Both the position numbers and the translations under genes were made by a program. Below, piece by piece: positions 1 through 6,393 of a stretch of 9,426 bases of DNA. Origin of the DNA: Spirochaetia bacterium. GTDB taxonomy: Bacteria; Spirochaetota; Spirochaetia; Treponematales; Rectinemataceae. The notes under the pieces are model-generated. The model saw nothing but the letters and a program-made list of their open reading frames with translations, searched no databases and was not told the DNA's origin. The stretch covers positions 1 to 9,426 of the forward strand of contig JAJTBL010000045.1 in assembly GCA_021286925.1 (NCBI GenBank). Direction: 5' to 3'. The stretch's first letter is position 1; the number at the start of each line of letters is the position of its first letter.

Positions 1-183
1 TTCTTTCAGCCCGATAAAGTAGAGCCAGGCGGAGTCCTGCCTGAACTCATAGCAGTTGTCTGGATAGTTTCGGGGACTTTCGCCGTTTGCCAGCAAAAGG
101 ATAAAACCTGATTCGACACGGCGCTTTTTCAGCTCATCGAGGAGTTTCGCCCGCCGGGAGCGGTAGATACGGTGTGGAAACAT
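1..183 (-). CDS. pepP: Xaa-Pro aminopeptidase (aminopeptidase P), N-terminal fragment
   Basis: This is a partial gene whose remainder lies beyond the left edge; only the first 61 codons are present, read on the minus strand from an ATG at 183-181. The frame stays open to base 1. The peptide begins MFPHRIYRSRRAKLLDEL and contains ANGESPRNYPDNCYEFRQD followed by SAWLYFIGLKE. That is the pattern of the N-terminal AMP_N domain of aminopeptidase P, which has an arginine-rich start, a 'YP-N-YEFRQDS' stretch and a 'YFxGL' ending. Family members are cytosolic metallo-exopeptidases that remove an N-terminal residue preceding proline. The metal-binding pita-bread domain would lie outside the window, so activity cannot be judged. 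No good Shine-Dalgarno sequence precedes the ATG. A promoter-like pair lies just upstream. It is divergent from the XRE-type regulator gene. Confidence 0.8.
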   Translation of the reverse strand, partial: MFPHRIYRSRRAKLLDELKKRRVESGFILLLANGESPRNYPDNCYEFRQDSAWLYFIGLKE

Positions 184-189
184 GATCAA

Positions 190-218
190 ATAGTAAACAC
201 CGAATCCGCAAAGGTCAA
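190..218 (-). promoter_or_regulatory. Putative sigma70-type promoter of pepP
   Basis: On the minus strand TTGACC (218-213) is followed after exactly 17 bases by TACTAT (195-190). The -35 matches the consensus at 5 of 6 positions and the -10 at 4 of 6. Only six bases separate the -10 from the ATG at 183, so transcription would start at or next to the start codon. If real, the transcript would be leaderless or nearly so, in line with the missing Shine-Dalgarno sequence. Recognised by eye only. Confidence 0.4.
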
Positions 219-229
219 CGTAAAACTTT

Positions 230-259
230 ACCTTCTAATAGAAAGTGCAAAACCTTCTA
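230..259. promoter_or_regulatory. Possible operator: palindrome and direct repeat
   Basis: The divergent intergenic region holds the octamer ACCTTCTA twice, at 230-237 and 252-259, a 22-base period close to two helical turns. The first copy is part of a perfect 11-base palindrome, TTCTAATAGAA (233-243). It lies upstream of the gene for a small XRE-family DNA-binding protein, and such proteins often bind their own control region. An operator role is inference; short AT-rich repeats also arise by chance. Confidence 0.3.
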
Positions 260-267
260 TCGGTAAA

Positions 268-295
268 TTGCTATTTTCTTTTCCTTGTATATGGT
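268..295 (+). promoter_or_regulatory. Weak putative promoter of the XRE regulator gene
   Basis: TTGCTA (268-273) and TATGGT (290-295) are separated by 16 bases, each matching the sigma70 consensus at 4 of 6 positions. The -10 ends seven bases before the ATG at 303, and no Shine-Dalgarno sequence precedes that ATG. This is a weak match, worth noting mainly because the same geometry recurs at pepP and dus. Confidence 0.25.
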
Positions 296-302
296 ATGAG
301 CA

Positions 303-641
303 ATGGACTATGTCAGGGAATGCTTTGTACTCAATCTGAAAATCAGAAGAAAAATCATGCGCATGTCCCAGGAAAACCTGGCGGAAGCGGCAGAAGTATC
401 CTCCGGTTATATCGCCAATATCGAAACTGGCAGAAATTTTCCGTCGACGCAGGTTATCCTCAAACTCGCCAAGGCATTGAATGTTGATCATTGGAATCTT
501 TTCGTGGATCCGCGCAAAGAGGACATAGGTTTTTCCAAAGACGAAGTTTTTTCAATCATCGATAATTTTAAAAACTACCTCATGGGCGAACTTCCCAAGC
601 GATATCCCTCCAAGGTTGACAGTGACGGTCAGAAATCCTAG
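303..641 (+). CDS. XRE-family helix-turn-helix transcriptional regulator
   Basis: This 112-residue protein carries a Cro/C1-type (XRE, HTH_3) DNA-binding domain at about residues 10-66. Visible landmarks are an LNLKIRR helix, MSQENLAEAAEVSSGYIANI as the helix-turn-helix, then the typical 'ETGRNFPS' turn and ILKLAKALNV as the closing helix. Residues 67-112 form a polar tail of unknown function with no recognised ligand domain, so this is a minimal regulator like many small chromosomal or phage-type repressors. The ATG at 303 was chosen because the reading frame has a stop (TGA, 297-299) just upstream. There is no convincing ribosome binding site. The stop lies nine bases before the start of the M16 homologue, so the two are probably cotranscribed. 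The palindrome and repeats upstream suggest autoregulation. Its target genes cannot be told from the sequence. Confidence 0.85.
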   Translation: MDYVRECFVLNLKIRRKIMRMSQENLAEAAEVSSGYIANIETGRNFPSTQVILKLAKALNVDHWNLFVDPRKEDIGFSKDEVFSIIDNFKNYLMGELPKRYPSKVDSDGQKS

Positions 642-650
642 TATTAAAGG

Positions 651-2225
651 ATGAGGAAATTTCCAACAAGCTTACCAACAAAAGCGCGCCGCGGACGGCC
701 AAGCCTGCCGATCTTCCTGCTGGCCGCTGTTTTTCATATATTCGCCATTTTCCCAATGCAAGCACAGACAAATCCCAATCCAGCACAACCAGGGCAAGCC
801 GCCCAGCTCCCGAACGCAGGTCCGGTCGCGCTTGAACGCGGTATCCCCTATACCGAGACACTGCCCAATGGCCTCGACATCATTCTTCTGCCGCAGGAAG
901 GAGCGGACAAGGCAGGCTTCAGTCTGATTTTCAGGGGCGGCACGGATGTGCAGACCACAAAAACCGCCGGCCTTTTCAAATTGCTCGAGCACCTGATTTT
1001 CCGCGGCGTTGCCGCCTCGCCGGGAGAGCCAGAACCAGCCGGCGTACTCGAGGCCCTGAGCGCCCAGGACCTTCAGGGCGGCGTCCAGCAGGATCGCTTC
1101 TTTTTTTCTTTTACAACCCGCCCCGAGCAGGCAACTCAAGCGCTCGACACCATGCTCTATCTCTTTTCAGGTCTGCGCATGGAAAGCGCCTTTGCTGACC
1201 CGAAAGCCCTTGCCGACGCAAAGGACATGAGCCTGCTCTTCATCAACCAGGAGCTTTCCGATCCCGCCGCCATTTATGAAAATTCGATTGCAAGAAAAAT
1301 ATTCGTTTCAGCGCCGTGGCGGTTTGACATCGGCGGTCCGGACTACATTATCGATTCCGTCACAGAAGACGTTCTCAAAGAGCATGCCAAGACCTGGCTT
1401 ATTCCGAATAACGCCTGTCTTGTCGTGACCGGAAACTTCAATGCGGAAGCGATCAGGCAAGAGATTCCCCAGCGTTTTTCGACGTGGACAAAAGGAGCGA
1501 ATCCCCTCGCCAAGCCCCTGACCGTCTTTCCAAAGCCAGGCATAACCCGGCCAACCTTCATGGTACTGCCCGATCCTTCGGTACCCAATGGGCAGGCGTT
1601 CGTTGAAATGCGGTACCGCGGTCCCGACGCCTCATCATCGCGCTATCAATCAGCACTGCTCTGGTCTGTGATGGCGGACAATCCGGAGGGCAGGCTCGCA
1701 AAAGCCATAAAAAAAGGGCTCCCCGCCTCGGCCAATCCCCAAAACCTCACGGCCCGCTATACACCCGCTCCCTATGCCTCATGGCTTTCAGTCAGCGCCG
1801 AAATCACCATAGCGGCCAAATCCAATCTGCCAGACACCATCCTTACGTTCAAGGAGCTTGTCAGATCGACGGAAATGTATGCCATGAAGACAAATGCAGC
1901 CTATTTTTCAGCTTCAGAGTATGAGAAGGCAAAAAGCGAAGTAAAAGAACGGCGTATGGCTGCCTTCTCGGATCCGGCAGAAGCCTTGCGGGAGCTTGGC
2001 GGCTCCTGGATTCTGGGCGGGTTTTCATTTATCAAGGACGTACCCAATCGAATTGAAAAAGTGACATCTAAGGACATCATGGCATTGGCGGATGAATATT
2101 TTATGAAAAATCTCGAAGTGCTGGCAGTCCGGCTCAGCCCCGAAGATTATGCCAAGCAGAAAAAATCTTTTGACAGCTATGGCTTTGAGCAGATGACCGC
2201 ACAGAAAGCTTTCTGGTGGCGCTGA
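651..2225 (+). CDS. Secreted M16 (insulinase/pitrilysin) peptidase homologue, probably inactive
   Basis: This 524-residue protein begins with a basic segment and a hydrophobic stretch (about residues 18-36) ending PMQA-Q, which looks like a cleavable signal peptide with a long n-region; a proline/glutamine-rich linker follows to about residue 58. Residues 65-240 match an M16 N-terminal domain, with LPNGLDIILL, SLIFRGGTDV and, later, LIPNNACLVVTGNFN. The rest fits an M16_C domain, and the length suits a single M16B-type subunit. The catalytic inverted zinc motif HxxEH is altered: residues 110-114 are KLLEH, so the first histidine is lysine. I also see no glutamate at the third-ligand position expected about 77 residues after the second histidine. 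It is therefore probably a non-catalytic partner or binding protein, like the inactive subunits known in M16 heterodimers. No active M16 partner lies in the window. The AAAGG before the ATG directly abuts it, an unusually tight spacing. It follows the XRE gene by nine bases and converges with rel. Confidence 0.8.
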   Translation: MRKFPTSLPTKARRGRPSLPIFLLAAVFHIFAIFPMQAQTNPNPAQPGQAAQLPNAGPVALERGIPYTETLPNGLDIILLPQEGADKAGFSLIFRGGTDVQTTKTAGLFKLLEHLIFRGVAASPGEPEPAGVLEALSAQDLQGGVQQDRFFFSFTTRPEQATQALDTMLYLFSGLRMESAFADPKALADAKDMSLLFINQELSDPAAIYENSIARKIFVSAPWRFDIGGPDYIIDSVTEDVLKEHAKTWLIPNNACLVVTGNFNAEAIRQEIPQRFSTWTKGANPLAKPLTVFPKPGITRPTFMVLPDPSVPNGQAFVEMRYRGPDASSSRYQSALLWSVMADNPEGRLAKAIKKGLPASANPQNLTARYTPAPYASWLSVSAEITIAAKSNLPDTILTFKELVRSTEMYAMKTNAAYFSASEYEKAKSEVKERRMAAFSDPAEALRELGGSWILGGFSFIKDVPNRIEKVTSKDIMALADEYFMKNLEVLAVRLSPEDYAKQKKSFDSYGFEQMTAQKAFWWR

Positions 2226-2279
2226 TGAGGCGTATTGGCTGGAGGACGCTGCAAGGCTGGGCAGATTTACACGCAAATC

Positions 2280-4391
2280 CTATTTAATGTCGAATTCTTC
2301 CTCGAGTGAGATGATGCTGGGCAAACCTCGAAGAGATTTGGATACCTTTTTCAGGTTCTCCCGGTTATCCGCCTCCATGGTAAAAAAGCCGGAAAGCAGT
2401 CCGTCACCCCGCTCACCCAGCTTTCCTTCCCGCAGTCTGCCTGAGTATTTCCGCACTGCCGATTCAATCTCGGAGAAAATCCCCGGCACCTTTTTGGTCG
2501 TCACCCTGAACCGCGCGATCGCGCTTGAGCCGTCTTCCCACCTGACTTCGATTTTCCGTTCCTCAAAATCAGCGACAGCCGCGATGGAGCGGCAGTCCGC
2601 GCGGTGGATGGTAATGCCCCGGCCCCGTGAAACATAACCGACAATCGCATCGCCGGTGACCGGTCTGCAGCATCCGGCAATCCGGATCATCATGTTCCGG
2701 GCTCCCCCGATGCTCAGCCCCGCCTTGTCGCTTCGCAGTTCCTGACCGGTCCGATAACTCCGGTACTCCAGCTCGGTCTTGCCCGGTTCAAGCGCAGGCG
2801 TTTCCTGCTGGCGGGCAGCGTGAAGTTTCGCTTCTTCCGAAGCCTGCTCTTTGCTGCGGTCTTCAGCTTTTTCCTTTTCCGGATGCTTGCCGACAACAAT
2901 GTTTTTTTCAATGGCGAGCACCTGCCCGCTCTGAACCAGGAGCGCCCTGATTTTGGAACGCGCTTTGGAAGTATGCGCCAGCTTGAGCCAGTTCAGGTTG
3001 GGTTTCGCCAGCGGCGATGTCAGAATTTCCACAATCTGCGTGTTTTTCAATTCGGCATCGAGCGGGATAATCGCACCATCAGCCCGGGCACCCAGGCAGT
3101 GCGCGCCGACATCGGTATGGATTGCGAACGCGAAATCGATGGCAGTTGAACCGGCCGGCAATTCAATGACATCGCCCTGCGGCGTAAACACAAAAATCGA
3201 GTCCTTGAGCAATTCGCGCTTGATATCTTCAAGGTAGCCCGCCCCCTGGGAAAGAAATTCGTTCCACTGCTTGAGCCGGTTTACAATCGGCAAATCCTCG
3301 AGGACTGGCTTTTCATTTGTCGTCCCTCGCTTATACAGCCAGTGCGAAGCAACGCCATATTCAGCCACTGCGTGCATAAGCCGTGTTCTAATCTGGATTT
3401 CGAGCAGTTGGCCTTCATAGCTCATGACGGTTGTATGAAGACTTTGGTACCCATTGGCCTTGGGCATGGCGATGTAGTCCTTGAACCTGCCCTCGATCGG
3501 CTTCCAGAGCTTGTGCACAATTCCCAGCAAGGTATAGCACTCAGTCTCCGTCGCACAGAGAATTCTGATGCCCAGCAGATCGTACAACTCATCCGCTTCC
3601 TTGGCCTTTTTGCGCATTTTTTGATAAATCGAATAAAAATGCTTGGCGCGGGAGCTTATTTCAATCTGAATCCCTTCAGCCTCAGCAAGCGAACGAATCG
3701 CATTGGAAACCCTGGCCAGAAACTTTTCCCGTTCATCTTTTTTCGCAGAAACGATTTCCTTGATCTGATCGAAGGCTTCGCGGTTCAGCGCTTTGAGCGA
3801 AAGATCTTCCAGTTCGTCCTTCATCCATGAAATACCGAGACGGTCGGCAAGGGGGGCGAAAATATCGAGACACTCGGCGGCAATCAGTTTCTGGCGCTCT
3901 TCCGGCAGAAACTTCAGTGTGCGCATGCTGTCCAGCTTGTCTGCAAGCTTTACAAGGATGACACGGATATCGCTGGTCAGGGCGAAGAGCATTTTTCGCA
4001 TGCTTTCAGCGCCCTGGACCGTTTTGGCCTTCGCTCTGACCGAAGAAAGCCGGGAAACGCCTGCGACAATCGTGGCGGTTTCCAGCCCGAATCGCTCAGT
4101 CAGCTCCGGATCGGGCGTCACTGCCAGCGTCTTTTTCTGCGCGTCTTCGGATTTATCGACAGTATCGTGAACTAGCCCTGCCAGTACGGAGTCGGCATCC
4201 AGGCCCATCTCGATGAGGATTGAGGCTACTCTGAGATTGTGCTCCCAGGCCGCTTCACCTGAAGCCCGATGTTCCTGGCCATGCCGGGCTTGTGCAAAAG
4301 CCAGTGCCTGTTCCGCTTTTGCCAGTTCAGCATTTCCAAATGCATTCTGGAAAGACTGAAGAAATTTCCGGACTCTCTCTTCGCTGTGCAT
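2280..4391 (-). CDS. rel: RelA/SpoT-family (p)ppGpp synthetase/hydrolase
   Basis: This 703-residue protein has the full long-RSH architecture. An HD hydrolase domain spans about residues 30-190, with metal ligands H51, H75-D76 and D151 (in LADKLDSMRT). The synthetase domain spans about 240-350, with RFKDYIAMPKANGYQSLHTT at 302-321 and the catalytic glutamate E331 in EIQIRT. A TGS domain follows at about 398-460, then a charged linker (500-550), a Cys-containing segment (GCCRPVTGD, 573-581, and HRADC, 596-600) and a C-terminal ACT domain (about 622-700). The enzyme makes (p)ppGpp from ATP and GDP/GTP on stalled ribosomes, and family members with an intact HD domain also degrade it. The synthetase RFKD signature is the type of bifunctional Rel/SpoT rather than RelA, which has ExDD. 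However, the HDxxED hydrolase motif reads HDTVDK (75-80), so both catalytic acidic positions are changed. The start ATG has a good SD (GAGGA, six bases upstream) inside a hairpin. It is the last gene of the dus-prfA-prmC-rel unit. Confidence 0.95.
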   Translation of the reverse strand: MHSEERVRKFLQSFQNAFGNAELAKAEQALAFAQARHGQEHRASGEAAWEHNLRVASILIEMGLDADSVLAGLVHDTVDKSEDAQKKTLAVTPDPELTERFGLETATIVAGVSRLSSVRAKAKTVQGAESMRKMLFALTSDIRVILVKLADKLDSMRTLKFLPEERQKLIAAECLDIFAPLADRLGISWMKDELEDLSLKALNREAFDQIKEIVSAKKDEREKFLARVSNAIRSLAEAEGIQIEISSRAKHFYSIYQKMRKKAKEADELYDLLGIRILCATETECYTLLGIVHKLWKPIEGRFKDYIAMPKANGYQSLHTTVMSYEGQLLEIQIRTRLMHAVAEYGVASHWLYKRGTTNEKPVLEDLPIVNRLKQWNEFLSQGAGYLEDIKRELLKDSIFVFTPQGDVIELPAGSTAIDFAFAIHTDVGAHCLGARADGAIIPLDAELKNTQIVEILTSPLAKPNLNWLKLAHTSKARSKIRALLVQSGQVLAIEKNIVVGKHPEKEKAEDRSKEQASEEAKLHAARQQETPALEPGKTELEYRSYRTGQELRSDKAGLSIGGARNMMIRIAGCCRPVTGDAIVGYVSRGRGITIHRADCRSIAAVADFEERKIEVRWEDGSSAIARFRVTTKKVPGIFSEIESAVRKYSGRLREGKLGERGDGLLSGFFTMEADNRENLKKVSKSLRGLPSIISLEEEFDIK

Positions 4392-4398
4392 GCCAGAT

Positions 4399-4416
4399 CC
4401 TCAATAGAAATTGAGA
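4399..4416 (-). promoter_or_regulatory. Hairpin covering the rel Shine-Dalgarno sequence
   Basis: On the minus strand CTCAAT (4415-4410), the loop TTCT and ATTGAG (4405-4400) form a perfect 6-bp stem, extendable by a T-G pair (4416/4399). The rel ribosome binding site GAGGA (4402-4398) is mostly in the 3' arm, so folding would hide it. It lies in the 38-base prmC-rel gap. No poly-U tract follows, so it does not look like a terminator. A translational control role is inference. Confidence 0.4.
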
Positions 4417-4429
4417 TTGCGAATCATGA

Positions 4430-5290
4430 TCAGGCTCGCGGCTTTCTCCCGCCCGTCACCCGATCACGTCCTGCCAAATCCCTTTTGACAAAGATAGCAA
4501 CAAATCCCGCTTTTTCAAACATAGCACAGACCGCGGGCACTTGCAAGGAATCTGTTTCTACTAAAAGAAACCCGCCGGGTTCAAGCAGCCTGTATGCCTG
4601 GCTTATGAGCTCGGGGATAAGGGAAAGCCCGTCAATCCCCCCGTCGAGGGCAAGCCGCGGTTCTTTCCAGCCCTGCCGCAGCAAAGCATCCGTCTCATGG
4701 GAAGGGACATAGGGCGGATTTGCGGTAATTATGCCGAAGGTACCCTGCACGGCGCCGAGAAGATTCGAGACACGCAGGAGAAGCGGTTTTCCAAGAAGCT
4801 TTGTTGCATTGGCGCGTGCTACCTCAAGCGCCGCTTCAGAAATATCCGAGGCGCTGACAGTCCAGCCGGGCCGTTCAGCGGCAATACTGACAGCCACTGC
4901 TCCCGAACCGGTACAGGCATCATGGACTGCAAGCCTGCCTGGATGATCCCGCTCGGCCAGATCTCCGCATTCCAGTGCCGCTACGACAAGAATTTCCGTG
5001 TCGGGGCGAGGCACCAGCACCCGGCTGTCAACAATAAATTCCCGCCCGAAAAATTCCTTTTTCCCCAGAATATAGGCGATGCTTTCCCCTTCGCTTCTTC
5101 GCCGCACCGCTTCATAAAAGCCGGCAGGCAGCGGGGGAGCCTGTTCGGGAAGACGGGCCAGGAGGCTTTCTCTGGAAAGCCCCAGACTATGCGCCAGAAG
5201 CAGACAGGCATCGAGAAAGGGCGTTTCACTGCCGGAAAAGCTCTCCGACACCGCATTCAGAATTTCCCGGTAGGTGCTCACGGTATTCAC
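4430..5290 (-). CDS. prmC: Release factor glutamine methyltransferase PrmC (HemK)
   Basis: This 286-residue SAM-dependent methyltransferase methylates the glutamine of the GGQ motif in class-I release factors, which improves peptide release. An N-terminal helical release-factor-binding domain (about residues 1-75) precedes a Rossmann-type catalytic domain. Landmarks are VLVPRPDTE (91-99), the SAM-binding loop HDACTGSGAVAVSIA (123-137), an acidic residue ending the second strand (SASDISEAAL, D149), the substrate-glutamine-binding NPPY (191-194), and EPRLALDGGIDGL (210-222), a PrmC-specific feature. The loop reads ACTGSG where most homologues have GTGSG, a mild change. The start is GTG at 5290; GTGA overlaps the prfA stop codon by four bases, a sign of translational coupling. 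Lying directly after prfA, the gene for its substrate RF1, strongly supports the assignment. The product is cytosolic. Confidence 0.95.
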   Translation of the reverse strand: MNTVSTYREILNAVSESFSGSETPFLDACLLLAHSLGLSRESLLARLPEQAPPLPAGFYEAVRRRSEGESIAYILGKKEFFGREFIVDSRVLVPRPDTEILVVAALECGDLAERDHPGRLAVHDACTGSGAVAVSIAAERPGWTVSASDISEAALEVARANATKLLGKPLLLRVSNLLGAVQGTFGIITANPPYVPSHETDALLRQGWKEPRLALDGGIDGLSLIPELISQAYRLLEPGGFLLVETDSLQVPAVCAMFEKAGFVAIFVKRDLAGRDRVTGGRKPRA

Positions 5291-6357
5291 TGCAGACTGC
5301 CATCCAGCGCCAGCTGTCTGAAATGCCTGACAAGCGCGCTGACGAGCTCTTCCAAATCCCCTTCCATGATCAGATCGAGTTTATACAATGTCAAATCGAT
5401 GCGGTGATCGGTCAGGCGGTTTTGCGGAAAGTTATACGTGCGGATGCGCTCGGAGCGGTCTCCGGATCCAACCTGATTTTTCCGTTCCTGCGACCGTTCA
5501 GCCTGAATCTTGGCTTCTTCAATCTCGTACAATCGGGCGCGAAGTATTCGCAAAGCCTTGGCCTTGTTCTTTATCTGGCTTTTTTCATCCTGGCAGTGGA
5601 CAACGATGCCAGAAGGAAGATGGGTGATCCGTACTGCTGAATCGGTTGTATTGACGCTCTGCCCGCCTGGGCCGCCCGAACGCATGACATCGATGCGCAA
5701 ATCCTCCTGCCGTATTTCGATTTCCGTTTCCTCCATCTCGGGCAAAACAGCAACCGTGACAGCGCTGGTGTGGATTCTGCCGGAATTTTCCGTCGCTGGA
5801 ACTCTCTGTACGCGGTGGACGCCGGATTCCCACTTCAACTGCTCGTAAACCCCTTCCCCGTCGATTGAACAGACTATTTCCTTAAAGCCGCCCAGTTCGG
5901 TCGCGCTTTCGCTCATGACTTCGACCTTCCAGCCTTTTGCATCCGCGAAGCGTGAATACATCCGGAACAGGTCAGCCGCGAAAAGCGCGGCTTCCTCGCC
6001 GCCCGTGCCTGCCCGGATTTCCATGATGACCGATTTATCTGCCATCTCATCTTTCGGCGCAAGGAGGTTTTCAAGCTCCAGCCTGCAGGCTTCAGCCTTT
6101 TCCTTGAGCGCAGCGATTTCTTCTTCAACCATTGCCTTCATTGCGGGGTCGGTTTCGTTTCGGGCCATGGCTTCGGCATCTGAAAGCTCGGCCTCTATTT
6201 GCTGGTATTTTTCATCTGCGGATAGAATTGCAGCTACCTTTGACCGCTCTTTCATAACTTCGCGGTATCGGGCCTGGTCTTTGAATATATCAGGGCTGGC
6301 AATCTGTCCGTCCAGTTCCGCCAGCCTTTCTCGCAATTGGGTTATTCTGTCTGTCAC
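5287..6357 (-). CDS. prfA: Peptide chain release factor 1 (RF1)
   Basis: RF1 recognises UAA and UAG stop codons and triggers hydrolysis of the peptidyl-tRNA ester. From a GTG start at 6357 the protein is 356 residues, the usual RF1 length. It has the N-terminal coiled-coil domain 1 (about 1-100), MEIRAGTGGEEAALFAADLF (112-131), the stop-codon-reading tripeptide P-A-T (187-189) in HRVQRVPATENSGRIHTSA, and the catalytic GGQ at 231-233 in MRSGGPGGQSVNTTDSAVRI. The PAT motif separates it from RF2, which has SPF. The frame also stays open to a TTG at 6393 directly after the dus stop, which would add 12 residues. I prefer the GTG because it puts GGQ almost where it lies in E. coli RF1 (233-235) and has AAGGA about 12 bases upstream, while the TTG has no SD. 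Cotranscribed with dus and prmC, and the substrate of PrmC. Confidence 0.95.
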   Translation of the reverse strand: MTDRITQLRERLAELDGQIASPDIFKDQARYREVMKERSKVAAILSADEKYQQIEAELSDAEAMARNETDPAMKAMVEEEIAALKEKAEACRLELENLLAPKDEMADKSVIMEIRAGTGGEEAALFAADLFRMYSRFADAKGWKVEVMSESATELGGFKEIVCSIDGEGVYEQLKWESGVHRVQRVPATENSGRIHTSAVTVAVLPEMEETEIEIRQEDLRIDVMRSGGPGGQSVNTTDSAVRITHLPSGIVVHCQDEKSQIKNKAKALRILRARLYEIEEAKIQAERSQERKNQVGSGDRSERIRTYNFPQNRLTDHRIDLTLYKLDLIMEGDLEELVSALVRHFRQLALDGSLQ

Positions 6358-6393
6358 AGCCTCAGTGTATCCTTTTTTCAGGTTTTTCGGCAA

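Noticed and set aside
672..1139. Open frame of 155 codons on the minus strand inside the M16 homologue gene
   Set aside because: It lies opposite a gene with clear family motifs, has no recognisable domain and no ribosome binding site; it is a by-product of the coding strand's codon use.
2264..2279. Small inverted repeat GATTT/AAATC between the convergent M16 and rel genes
   Set aside because: Only five AT-rich pairs and no U-tract, so it is not a credible intrinsic terminator; no other terminator is visible in this 54-base gap.
3342..3830. Open frame of 162 codons on the plus strand opposite rel
   Set aside because: Antisense to conserved synthetase and hydrolase domain codons; composition is typical of a shadow frame.
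4697..5407. Open frame of 236 codons on the plus strand opposite prmC and the end of prfA
   Set aside because: It spans the antisense of two well-identified genes and their junction, and the peptide looks like no known protein.
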